Positions 35,272-44,123 of a stretch of 64,000 nucleotides of DNA are shown in pieces. The notes under the pieces are model-generated. The model was not told the origin of the DNA, did no database searches, and saw nothing but the letters and a program-made list of their open reading frames with translations. The DNA is taken from contig JBAYOV010000013.1 of the NCBI GenBank assembly GCA_041678045.1, positions 1 through 64,000 of the forward strand, given 5' to 3'. A program made the translations under genes and the position numbers. How positions within the stretch are numbered: the stretch's first letter is position 1; every line of letters begins with the position of its first letter. This DNA comes from UBA2357 sp041678045. Lineage in GTDB: Bacteria > Pseudomonadota > Gammaproteobacteria > Burkholderiales > Rhodocyclaceae.

Positions 35272-35858
35272 CGCGTGGGAAAACGGCTTCTCCGGAGCCG
35301 GCCAACGCCCCCCCGGTCCTGCGCTGGCAGGGCCAGGTGCCGCGCTTCTCGCGCTTGCGCGAAGGCGGCCCGGGGCGTCCGGCCAGTCTCGCGTTGCTCG
35401 TTGTCTTCGGACTGGCCCTGCTCGTCATCGGCAAGCGCGCGATGGAAGCGGAGGGCATTTCGAGCGGTGGTCCGGCGGCCATGCTGCTGGGCGTGTGCGT
35501 GCTCGGTTTCGTGGTGCTGTGGGTGTTCATCAAGGCGGTGCTGCGCAGCCGCGAGGTGACCTTTGTGGTGGATGCCAGGGGGGTGGCGATCCGGCCGTCT
35601 GCGCAACAGCGCAAGCTGGATAAACGTCTGTTTTGGCTGTCGATGTTCGTTTTTTGGGCGACCTGGCGGGGCGGAATCTGGAGCGCCTGGGCGCCGGTGA
35701 CGCGCTGGAAGGAAGTGCGCCGCGTCGAATACGACGATGCGGCACGCCAGATTCTGGTGCGCGGGGGGGCGTGGGACATTCGGTTGATGTGCACCGCAGA
35801 AAATTATGCAGGGGTGCGTGAGCTTATCGAGGCACGAAGAAAGCAGCGTGGAACATGA
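35268..35858 (+). CDS. Hypothetical membrane protein
   Basis: This is a 196-residue protein with two clear transmembrane helices at about residues 40-58 (SLALLVVFGLALLVIG) and 70-92 (AAMLLGVCVLGFVVLWVF). A soluble C-terminal part follows, with Trp-rich W-A-T-W-R-G-G-I-W and W-K-E-V-R-R-V-E-Y-D that resemble a PH-like fold of bacterial membrane proteins; this is a guess from pattern only. It is translationally coupled to the beta-propeller gene by a 4-nt overlap, so the two probably act together at the envelope. Confidence 0.75.
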   Translation: MTRGKTASPEPANAPPVLRWQGQVPRFSRLREGGPGRPASLALLVVFGLALLVIGKRAMEAEGISSGGPAAMLLGVCVLGFVVLWVFIKAVLRSREVTFVVDARGVAIRPSAQQRKLDKRLFWLSMFVFWATWRGGIWSAWAPVTRWKEVRRVEYDDAARQILVRGGAWDIRLMCTAENYAGVRELIEARRKQRGT

Positions 35859-35943
35859 ACGAATGAGAATGAACGAACCGGACTGGGAACGTTTCCGGCA
35901 TTCGAATTAGAATCGGGCCAGTTTCTCATTCGATGACCTGCTC

Positions 35944-36666
35944 ATGCCCACCATGAAAATTTCCGATCCCGGCCAGACCCGGCGCTGCAACGAAGTCCAG
36001 TTGATGCTTGCCGAATTGCCCCTCGACGACGCGCGTGTGCTTGAACTGGGGTGTGGGCGCGCGCAGAAAACGCGCACCCTGGCTGAAAGCGGCCGGGTGC
36101 GCGAGATCCTCGCGCTGGAGGTGGACGCCATCCAGCACGCTCGCAACCTGCTGATCGACGACCTGCCTCAGGTCCGTTTCGCGCAGGGCGGGGCGGAGGC
36201 GATTCCTGCCGAAGCGGACAGCTTCGACATCGTGATCATGCTCAAGTCCCTGCACCATGTGCCGGTGAGGCACATGACCCGGGCCATGGAAGAAATTGCC
36301 CGGGTGTTGCGTCCGGGTGGGCTGGCGTGGATTTCCGAACCGGTGTTTGCCGGCGAGATGAACGAGGTCATGCGCCTTTTCCATGACGAAGAAAGCGTGC
36401 GGGAAGCCGCGTTTGGGGCCGTATGCGGGGCGGTCGAGCGCGGCATCCTGAAGCTGGAGCAGCAGTTGTTCTTCCAGACCCGCAGCGCCTTTGCCGACTT
36501 TGCCGAATTCGACGCACGCATGATTCAGGTCACCCACACCGAGCACCGCCTGTCTCCCGAGTGCTACGCCGAGGTCCGCCGGCGCTTCGAAGCCCATCTC
36601 ACTGCGGAAGGTGCAACCTTCTTCAATCCCCAGCGAGTGGATGTGCTGAGTAAACCGGTGCGTTGA
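35944..36666 (+). CDS. Class I SAM-dependent methyltransferase
   Basis: This is a 240-residue protein. Motif I is VLELGCGRAQKT (residues 32-43), with motif II acid LALEVD, motif post-I FDIVIMLKSLHHVP and motif III RVLRPGGLAWISEP. It belongs to the Methyltransf_11-type superfamily; the substrate is unknown. It stands alone, convergent with trpS. Confidence 0.85.
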   Translation: MPTMKISDPGQTRRCNEVQLMLAELPLDDARVLELGCGRAQKTRTLAESGRVREILALEVDAIQHARNLLIDDLPQVRFAQGGAEAIPAEADSFDIVIMLKSLHHVPVRHMTRAMEEIARVLRPGGLAWISEPVFAGEMNEVMRLFHDEESVREAAFGAVCGAVERGILKLEQQLFFQTRSAFADFAEFDARMIQVTHTEHRLSPECYAEVRRRFEAHLTAEGATFFNPQRVDVLSKPVR

Positions 36667-36684
36667 GGTCGACCGTTCAGGCAC

Positions 36685-37974
36685 TCAGTCGCTGGCGAAA
36701 GCCGCCAGTGCGTCGAGCACGTGTTGCGTGTTGACGCCCTCGGCCGGTTCGGCCACATCGCTGAAGCTGGCCTGTTCGCCGGCCTGCTTGATCCGCGCCA
36801 CGGCCTGTCCGGCCTCGCGGGGCGATTCAAACCCCCGGCTTTGCAGCAACAGGCGGCCTTCGCCATCGACCAGCTTGAAATAGAACTGCCCGTCAGCCTC
36901 GCGATATTGCTTGAACTGCGGTTTGGCCTGCGTGCGCTCGCGCTGCGGGGTAGCGGCGGTGGCGATGCGGTGCAGTGGGCGCAGGCCCACGGCGTGGCGC
37001 AGCTCGGCAATGAAAGGGGTGGCAATCGTGCGCGCCCGCGCAGCCCCTTCCTGCAGCTTCTGCTCGATCAGTTCGGGCTGCGCGATCAGGGCTTCGTAGT
37101 GCTCGCGCATCGGGGCCACCGCGCGCTCGATGTGTTCAAACACCGCCTGCTTGGCCTCGCCCCACGCAATTCCGTCGGCAAATGCGGTGCGCATGGCCCG
37201 GGTTTCGTCCTCGGTGGCAAAGGCCTGATACAGCTGGAACAGGGCCGAGCCTTCGGTGTCCTTGGGTTCGCCCGGCTCGCGTGAGTCGGTGAGAATCGAA
37301 AACACCCGCTTGCGCAGTTCGGCGGTGGGCGCGAACAAGGGAATCACGTTGTCGTAGGACTTGCTCATCTTGCGCCCGTCAAGGCCGGGCAGGGTGGCCA
37401 CGGCCTCATCGATCACCGCTTCGGGCAACACGAAATGCTCGCCGTACAGGTGGTTGAAGCGCGCCGCAATGTCACGCGCCATTTCGATGTGCTGGATCTG
37501 GTCGCGCCCCACCGGCACCGCGTGTGCCTTGAACATCAGGATGTCGGCCGCCATCAGCACCGGGTAGTTGAACAGGCCCATGTTCACCCCTGCGTCCGGC
37601 TCCTCGCCCTCGGCGTTGTTGCGATCGACCGCTGCCTTGTAGGCGTGGGCGCGGTTGAGCAACCCTTTGCCGGCAACGCAGCACAGCAGCCAGGTCAGTT
37701 CGGGGATTTCGGGGATGTCGGACTGACGGTAAAACCACACCCGCTCACTATCCAGCCCTGCTGCCAGCCAGGTGGCCGCGATCTCCAGCGTGGAGCGCTG
37801 TACCCGCACCGGATCGGTGGTGCTGATCAGCGCATGGTAATCGGCAAGAAAGTAGAAGCTCTCGGCATCGGTGCGCCTGCTTGCGGCCACGGCGGGGCGG
37901 ATCGCTCCGGCGTAGTTGCCAAGGTGCGGCGTGCCGGAAGGCTTGATGCCGGTGAGAATGCGTTGAACGGCCAT
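36685..37974 (-). CDS. trpS: Tryptophanyl-tRNA synthetase with C-terminal extension
   Basis: This is a 429-residue class Ic aminoacyl-tRNA synthetase charging tRNA-Trp. The HIGH-like motif is TPHLGN (15-20) and the KMSKS loop GRKMSKSYDN lies near 203. After the normal synthetase end (about 345), a linker leads to a roughly 50-residue module QFYFKLVDGEGRLLLQSRGF that resembles a DUF1508/YegP repeat; similar extensions exist in other betaproteobacterial TrpS proteins. ATG 37974 is the conserved MAVQRILTG start, with GGA eight bases upstream. Confidence 0.95.
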   Translation of the reverse strand: MAVQRILTGIKPSGTPHLGNYAGAIRPAVAASRRTDAESFYFLADYHALISTTDPVRVQRSTLEIAATWLAAGLDSERVWFYRQSDIPEIPELTWLLCCVAGKGLLNRAHAYKAAVDRNNAEGEEPDAGVNMGLFNYPVLMAADILMFKAHAVPVGRDQIQHIEMARDIAARFNHLYGEHFVLPEAVIDEAVATLPGLDGRKMSKSYDNVIPLFAPTAELRKRVFSILTDSREPGEPKDTEGSALFQLYQAFATEDETRAMRTAFADGIAWGEAKQAVFEHIERAVAPMREHYEALIAQPELIEQKLQEGAARARTIATPFIAELRHAVGLRPLHRIATAATPQRERTQAKPQFKQYREADGQFYFKLVDGEGRLLLQSRGFESPREAGQAVARIKQAGEQASFSDVAEPAEGVNTQHVLDALAAFASD

Positions 37975-38191
37975 GGCGGAGTCCTGCAACAGTAAGAAAG
38001 GATCGGTCGGGAATGCCCTGGCAGCCGGCTGGATGCACCAGCCCCTGACGGACAAAGCCCGCAAGTTTACCAATCCGTGGGCGAAGTGGCGCTGAAAACC
38101 GGACCTTGCGAGCCTGCCTGGCGGACTTTTATGGCACCGGATGCGGGCGGGCATCTCCGGATTTTCATGTTTTTCTCGTATATCATGAATA

Positions 38192-38234
38192 CGATTGAAT
38201 AATCAGGGGAGTGTAAGACCCGATTATTCAATCG
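38192..38234. promoter_or_regulatory. Perfect 13-bp inverted repeat upstream of the PhnD-like gene
   Basis: CGATTGAATAATC (38192-38204) and GATTATTCAATCG (38222-38234) are exact reverse complements separated by 17 bases, ending 36 bases before the downstream ATG. The arms are A+T-rich in a G+C-rich genome and there is no T-run, so a two-site operator is more likely than a terminator. The rest of 37975-38270 holds no gene. Confidence 0.6.
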
Positions 38235-38270
38235 GATGGTCAATCACGTCACACTGACGAAGCAGGGAAA

Positions 38271-39098
38271 ATGTTCATGAAAATGTCAACGCACATGTTG
38301 CGCGGTCTGGTGTTTGCCGCTGTCTGTCACGCTGCGCCCGCTGTTGCGCAGGAAGTGATTCTGGGCGTCAGCGAGGGTACTTCGGACAGCCTCAACAACC
38401 TGGTTGCGCTGGCCAAGTACAGGCCGCTGGCCGATGCCATCGGGCGGGGCCTGGGCCGGCAGGTGAATGTGGTGTTCGTGCGCGAGTTCAAGACGCTTGA
38501 AGAAGGGATGAGGAGCGGGTATTACGATTTCGTGGCCGCCCGCCCGAGCGACTACCCGGCGCGCGCATTGCGCGATCATGGCTACCGCTATGTGGCCACG
38601 ACCTTGCCGGAGACGGCCTGCTACATCGTTGCCGCGCAGGGTACCCCGTACCGCCAGATTGCCGACCTGAAGGGCAAGCGCTGGGCGATGCCGGAGGCGG
38701 TGAGCTACATCAGCCAGGTCTGCCGTGCAGAGCTGAAGGAGATGGGCGTCGATCTGGCCACCGAAGAGGTGCAGTACATGCGGGAGCAGGGGGCGGTGGC
38801 CTTTGCGCTCGAAAATGCCTTTGCCGATGTGGGGGGGCTGGGTTCGAATGCCGGCGTGACCCGCCAGTGGGAAAAGGCCGGCCATCCGGTGCTGCACAAG
38901 GGCAGGCTGCAGCCCTTCTTCCCGGTCATCGCGCATGGACGCTTCAGCGGCGAACAGGTGGAGGCGGTGCAGACGCAGTTGCGCAGCCTGAGCGCCACCG
39001 AAGCGGGGCGGACCGCGCTCAAGGGCATGGGGATCGAGCGCTTCGATACCGCTTCCGAGCAACGCCTGCGCGGGCTTTTGAACTGGCTGGATCTGTAG
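38271..39098 (+). CDS. PhnD-like periplasmic substrate-binding protein
   Basis: This is a 275-residue protein with a signal peptide at about residues 1-26 (ending HAAPAVAQ). The rest matches the type 2 periplasmic binding fold of phosphate/phosphonate ABC binding proteins: NLVALAKYRPLADAIGRGLG, YDFVAARPSDYPARAL and DLKGKRWAMPEA. No permease or ATPase gene is nearby, so it may serve as a stand-alone sensor or a remote transporter. The AGGG just before 38271 is close; the in-frame ATG at 38277 has better spacing and is a possible start. Confidence 0.82.
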   Translation: MFMKMSTHMLRGLVFAAVCHAAPAVAQEVILGVSEGTSDSLNNLVALAKYRPLADAIGRGLGRQVNVVFVREFKTLEEGMRSGYYDFVAARPSDYPARALRDHGYRYVATTLPETACYIVAAQGTPYRQIADLKGKRWAMPEAVSYISQVCRAELKEMGVDLATEEVQYMREQGAVAFALENAFADVGGLGSNAGVTRQWEKAGHPVLHKGRLQPFFPVIAHGRFSGEQVEAVQTQLRSLSATEAGRTALKGMGIERFDTASEQRLRGLLNWLDL

Positions 39099-39145
39099 GT
39101 CATACTGTCCGGTGTTGTCGCAATTCAATCGATCGAGGTGGCGTG

Positions 39146-42100
39146 ATGAAGCGGTGGCGGGGGCTGGTGGGTGGGATGTGGGCGGCGGCGTTGCTGGCAG
39201 GGTGCGGCGGCGAGCGGGCCGAGCCGGTTGGAGCAGTCACCGAGCCGCCGGCACAGGCGCAGGCCGTGGCGCCGGGTGGCGTGCCTGCACCTGTGCAGCC
39301 ACCCGCACAGGTGCAGGCACCGGCAGCCGCAGTGGTGGCGGATGTGGCCACGCTCAAGGCGAAGCATGCGAACCAGCCCTTGTCGGTGGTCGATGTGTCC
39401 GAGCTCGACGTACGGGGTGCCAGCGCACTGGTGGTGTCGTTCTCGGTGCCGCTGGACCCGGACCAGCGCTTCGATACCTTGCTGACGCTTGCCGATGCGC
39501 AGGGCGGGCGCCTGGAGGGGGGCTGGGTGCTGTCCGACAATCTTCAGGAACTGCGCCGTCAGCCGCTCGAGCCCGAGCGCCGGCTCAGCCTGCAGATCGC
39601 CGCCGGCCTGCGCAGCGTGGCCGGGGTGGAACTGGGCCGGACGGCGTCGCATACGCTCACCACTCGTGCGCAGACGCCGTCGCTTGGCTTTGCCAGCCGT
39701 GGTTCGCTGCTGCCCTTGCGGCTGGCCGATGGGTTGCCGGTGATTGCGCTCAATGTGGACAAGGTCGATGTCGAGTTCTTCCGCATCCGGCCGGAGCAGT
39801 TGCACGGTTTTCTGTCCGAATGGAATCGGCAGTCGGCGATGGAGCTGTGGCAGTTGGGCGATCTGCCAGCCAAGGCGCAGCTGGTGCATACCGCTCAGTT
39901 TGCACTCAACCCGCCCCCCAATACGCGTGAGCGTCTGATGCTGCCGCTCGATGACATTGCCGCGCTGGCCGAGCCGGGGGTCTTCGTTGCGGTGATGCGC
40001 CGGAGTGGCACCTTTGAATACAGCCTGCCGGTGACGGTGTTCAGCCGCAGTGACATCGGGCTGAGCGTGCGTCGCAGTGCCGCCGCGCTCGATGCCTTCG
40101 TGCAGTCGCTTGACGGCGGAGTGCCGCTTGCCGAGGTCAGGCTGGAGCTGCTCGATGCGAGGGGGCTGACGCTCGCCGAGGGGCGCAGCGGCAGCGATGG
40201 CCATGTGCGCCTGCCCACGCACAAGGACGCACGCCTGTTGCTGGCCACCCGCGAACGTTCGACCACGCTGATCCGCCTGCAGGATGCCGCCCTCGATCTG
40301 GCCGAGTTTCCGGTCAGCGGGCCACGTGCCGGCGCGCTCACCCTGTTCGCCTTTGGTCCGCGCGACCTTTACCGCCCCGGCGAAACCGTGCTGGTCAACG
40401 CCTTGCTGCGCGATGCCGATGGCCGTGCCCTGTCGTCGCAGCCACACCAACCCATTCCGACCCGCATCCTGCGGCCCGATGGCGAGGTGGTGCGCAGCTT
40501 TGTGTGGCAGGCCGACGCAGAAGGGCTCTACCAATACCGTTACCCACTCTCCGACAGCGCCCAGACCGGGCGCTGGCGCATGCAGATGGAACTGGGCGGC
40601 GAAAGCGCCGCCGTGTATGAATTTCTGGTCGAGGACTTCCTGCCCGAGCGCCTCGCGCTGGACATCGCACCCCAGGCGACCGATCCCCTTGCGCCGCATG
40701 ACGAGGCGCAGTTCACGGTTGAGGCACGCTATCTGTACGGCGCCCCGGCATCGGGCAATCGCCTGATCGGGCAGCTGTTCGTCGAGCCGCTGCGCGAAGC
40801 AGTGCCCGGTCTGCCGGGTTTCCAGTTCGGTGACGCGACCGAGGCAGCGCAGCGTCGGGTGATCGAGCTCTCCGAGCACTGGCTCGACGAGGCCGGCGAG
40901 GGTGAGCTGAGCGTGCCCAGCGAATGGGCCGAACGGCGCTCGCCCTTGTCGCTGACCCTGCAGGCCAGCGTGCAGGAGTCCGGCGGCCGGCCGGTGACGC
41001 GGCGCACGTCGGTGCCGGTGTGGCCGGGTCATCGCCTGCCCGGCATCCGGCCGCTGTTTGCCGATGGACGCGTCGATGCGTCGAGCGAGGCCCGCTTTGA
41101 AATCGTGATCGCCAATCCGGCCGGTGAGCGTCTGGCGGCGAGCGGGGTCACCGTGCGCCTGGTGATGGAGCGGCGCGATTACTTCTGGCAGTTCTCGTCC
41201 GACGAGGGCTGGCGCAGCAGCTTCAACCAGAAGGATCTGGTGTTGTCGGCCGAGCGTCACGACATCGCCGCCGATGACCGCATCGAGGTGGGCGTGCCGA
41301 CCGAGTGGGGCTGGTACCGGCTTGAGGCGGAGGACCCCGAAACCGGGCTCGTCTCCAGCGTCCGTTTCCACGCCGGTTACCTGTGGCAGGAGAACGCGGA
41401 GGAGGGCAACGTGCGCCCCGACAAGATTCGCCTCAGTCTCGACAAGCCGCGCTACCGCGCGGGCGAGGTGGCGAGCATCGCGGTCGAAGCGCCGGCCGCC
41501 GGCCAGGGGTATCTGATGGTGGAGTCGGCCGAAGGGCCGCTATGGTGGCAACCCATCGAAGTGCCAGCGGAGGGCGCGCGTTTCGAGCTGCCGATTCCGC
41601 AGACCTGGGCACGCCACGACCTCTATGTGAGCGCACTGGTGGTGCGCCCCGGTGAGCGCACCGCCCACACCGTGCCGCGTCGTGCCGTGGGGGTGTTGCA
41701 CCTGCCGCTGGATCGCGAGGACAGACGCCTCGCGCTCGACCTTCAGGTGCCCGACAAAATGCGCCCCGACCGTACCCTGCCAGTACGCCTCAGCCTGCCC
41801 GGACAGGCCGGCGAGACGGTGCGGGTGATCGTGTCGGCGGTCGATGTCGGCATTCTCAACCTGACCCGCTTCGAAACGCCCGATCCGTTTGCGACCTTTT
41901 TCGGTCGCCGTGGCTACGCCATCGACCACCTCGACATTTACGGGCAGTTGATCGAAGTGGGCGACACGCGCCGCGCCAAGCTCAATTTCGGGGGCGATCA
42001 GGAAAGCGACCGGGGCGGACGCTCGCCGATCACCTCGGTCGAACTGGTGGCGCTGCAGTCAGTCCCGGTCACGCTCGGGCCGGACGGTACGGCCGAGATC

Positions 42101-44110
42101 GGCCTGGAGATTCCCGACTTCAACGGCGAACTGCGCATCATGGCGCAGGCCTGGAGCGACAGCGCCTACGGCATGGCCGAGGCGCGTACTGTCGTTGCCG
42201 CGCCGCTGGTGGCCAGTCTTGCCGCGCCACGCTTTCTGGCCGGGGGCGATCGCACCGAGGTGGCGATCGACCTGACCAATCTCACCGACCGGCCGCAGAC
42301 GCTGCAACCGCAACTGCAGGTGGATGGGCTGCTGGCCACATCCGGTGAGTGGCCCGAGCGCATCGAGCTGGCGCCGGGCGCGCGCGCCACCCTGCGCATG
42401 CCGCTCGAAGCCGGTATCGGCATGGGGGAGGGCACGCTCAGCCTCAGCGTCGCCGGCCTGTCGTTGCCGGATGAGCAGTTTGCACCGCTGGCACGCCAGT
42501 GGCGCATTGGCGTGCGGCCGGCCTGGCCAGCGCAGACGGCAAGCTTTATTGCCACGCTGCAGCCCGGCGACCGTCCCTGGTCGCTGGCCGAGCTGGCCCC
42601 CCAGTATGGACAGCTGGATGCGCGCAGCGTGGCGGTGACGCTCTCCGCCCGCCCGCCGCTGGATCTGGCCGAGCATGTGCGCGAGCTGTTCGCCTATCCC
42701 TATGGATGCGCCGAACAGACCACCAGCGGACTGTATCCCTCGCTGTACGCACGGCCGGAGCTGCTGGCCACGCTCGGCATTCGTGGTCAGGACGCAGACA
42801 CGCGCCGCACCCGCATCGAAATCGGCATCGAGCGTCTGCTCGGGATGCAGCGCTACAACGGCAGCTTCGGATTGTGGAGCAGCGATGGCGCGGAAGAGTA
42901 TTGGCTGACCGCCTATGTGGGGGATTTCCTCCTGCGCGCCGCCGAAGAGGGATTTGCGGTGCCCCAGGCGGCACTGGAATCGGTGCGCCAGCGCCTGCTC
43001 GCGTATCTCCAGAATCCCGCCCAGATCGAAATGCCCTATACCGACAACGCCGGGCGCAGCCGCTTTGCGGTGCAGGCCTATGCGGCTTATGTGCTGACCC
43101 GCCATGGCCAGGCGCCGCTGGGCAGCTTGCGCCAGCTGGCCGAGCGGCACGAGCACGCGCCGTCCGGGCTGGCGCTGGCGCAATTGGGGTTTGCCCTGCA
43201 GCGCATGGGTGACGGCCCGCGCGGCGATACCCTGCTCGATGCCGCGCTGCAGCGGTCGCGCGATGGCAACCGCTGGATCGGGGACTACGGCAGCCCGCTG
43301 CGCGATATCGCGCTGACCCTTGCCTTGTTCGAGGAGCACGCGCTGCAGGTGCGTGCCCGCGACCGGCTGCACCTGATGCTCAGCGAGCAACTGCGCGAGC
43401 GTCCGTGGCTGTCCACCCAGGAGCGCAACGCCTTGTTCCTTGCCGGTCGCCATGGCCTGTCGCGTGCCGGGGAAAGCTGGCAGGCCGAGGTCACGGCAGC
43501 GACCCTGCAGCGAGTGGAAGGTGACCGTCCGATGGCCCTGCGTTTCGGGGAAACCGAACTGGGGCCGGACTTCCAGCTCGGCAATGCAGGCACCACCACG
43601 CTCTACCAGCGCACCACGCTGAGCGGTTATCCCCGCAGTGCACTGCCGGCGGACGAGGATCAGATTGCGGTCAGCCGGCGCATGCTGCGCCTCGATGGCA
43701 GCGAAGTCACGGATACGCTCGACAGTGGCGAGCTGGTGCTGGTGCATCTGACGTTGCGCGCGCGCAGCCGTGTGCATGATGCGCTGGTGGTCGACCTGCT
43801 GCCGGCCGGGCTGGAGCTCGAAAACCAGCGGCTGGACGGCTCCGCCCGCCTGCCCAGCGCCAGTGCCGAGATCAACGGGCTGTTGCAGCGCCGTGGCGAT
43901 TACACCCCCCGTCACGAAGCCTGGCTGGGCGACCGCTATGTGGCCGCAGTCACGCTGGGCGAGGGCGAGCGCGTGGACCTGCTGTATCTGGCCCGCGCGG
44001 TCACGCCCGGGGTGTACCGTGTCCCGCCGCCCCTGGTCGAATCGATGTATCGACCGGAAGTGCAGGGGCGTGGCGAGACGCCACCGGACTTGCAGGTGAT
44101 TGCACGCTGA
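39146..44110 (+). CDS. Bacterial alpha-2-macroglobulin lipoprotein
   Basis: This is a 1654-residue envelope protein. The lipobox ALLAGC lies near residue 18, followed by a Pro/Ala-rich linker, many immunoglobulin-like MG domains, and the alpha-2-macroglobulin domain. The thioester motif is GCAEQTT, with Cys1188 and the partner Gln. A terpenoid-toroid-like helical region (about 1200-1490) and C-terminal receptor-like domain follow. Bacterial alpha-2-macroglobulins trap proteases in the periplasm, and linkage to PBP1C, as here, is the classic arrangement (Escherichia coli yfhM-pbpC). GAGGTG before 39146 supports this start over the much longer open frame. Confidence 0.95.
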   Translation: MKRWRGLVGGMWAAALLAGCGGERAEPVGAVTEPPAQAQAVAPGGVPAPVQPPAQVQAPAAAVVADVATLKAKHANQPLSVVDVSELDVRGASALVVSFSVPLDPDQRFDTLLTLADAQGGRLEGGWVLSDNLQELRRQPLEPERRLSLQIAAGLRSVAGVELGRTASHTLTTRAQTPSLGFASRGSLLPLRLADGLPVIALNVDKVDVEFFRIRPEQLHGFLSEWNRQSAMELWQLGDLPAKAQLVHTAQFALNPPPNTRERLMLPLDDIAALAEPGVFVAVMRRSGTFEYSLPVTVFSRSDIGLSVRRSAAALDAFVQSLDGGVPLAEVRLELLDARGLTLAEGRSGSDGHVRLPTHKDARLLLATRERSTTLIRLQDAALDLAEFPVSGPRAGALTLFAFGPRDLYRPGETVLVNALLRDADGRALSSQPHQPIPTRILRPDGEVVRSFVWQADAEGLYQYRYPLSDSAQTGRWRMQMELGGESAAVYEFLVEDFLPERLALDIAPQATDPLAPHDEAQFTVEARYLYGAPASGNRLIGQLFVEPLREAVPGLPGFQFGDATEAAQRRVIELSEHWLDEAGEGELSVPSEWAERRSPLSLTLQASVQESGGRPVTRRTSVPVWPGHRLPGIRPLFADGRVDASSEARFEIVIANPAGERLAASGVTVRLVMERRDYFWQFSSDEGWRSSFNQKDLVLSAERHDIAADDRIEVGVPTEWGWYRLEAEDPETGLVSSVRFHAGYLWQENAEEGNVRPDKIRLSLDKPRYRAGEVASIAVEAPAAGQGYLMVESAEGPLWWQPIEVPAEGARFELPIPQTWARHDLYVSALVVRPGERTAHTVPRRAVGVLHLPLDREDRRLALDLQVPDKMRPDRTLPVRLSLPGQAGETVRVIVSAVDVGILNLTRFETPDPFATFFGRRGYAIDHLDIYGQLIEVGDTRRAKLNFGGDQESDRGGRSPITSVELVALQSVPVTLGPDGTAEIGLEIPDFNGELRIMAQAWSDSAYGMAEARTVVAAPLVASLAAPRFLAGGDRTEVAIDLTNLTDRPQTLQPQLQVDGLLATSGEWPERIELAPGARATLRMPLEAGIGMGEGTLSLSVAGLSLPDEQFAPLARQWRIGVRPAWPAQTASFIATLQPGDRPWSLAELAPQYGQLDARSVAVTLSARPPLDLAEHVRELFAYPYGCAEQTTSGLYPSLYARPELLATLGIRGQDADTRRTRIEIGIERLLGMQRYNGSFGLWSSDGAEEYWLTAYVGDFLLRAAEEGFAVPQAALESVRQRLLAYLQNPAQIEMPYTDNAGRSRFAVQAYAAYVLTRHGQAPLGSLRQLAERHEHAPSGLALAQLGFALQRMGDGPRGDTLLDAALQRSRDGNRWIGDYGSPLRDIALTLALFEEHALQVRARDRLHLMLSEQLRERPWLSTQERNALFLAGRHGLSRAGESWQAEVTAATLQRVEGDRPMALRFGETELGPDFQLGNAGTTTLYQRTTLSGYPRSALPADEDQIAVSRRMLRLDGSEVTDTLDSGELVLVHLTLRARSRVHDALVVDLLPAGLELENQRLDGSARLPSASAEINGLLQRRGDYTPRHEAWLGDRYVAAVTLGEGERVDLLYLARAVTPGVYRVPPPLVESMYRPEVQGRGETPPDLQVIAR

Positions 44111-44123
44111 CAGGCCGGAGGGC

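Noticed and set aside
39125..41371. 748-codon minus-strand frame opposite alpha-2-macroglobulin
   Set aside because: Antisense shadow; the plus-strand protein has lipobox and thioester motifs.
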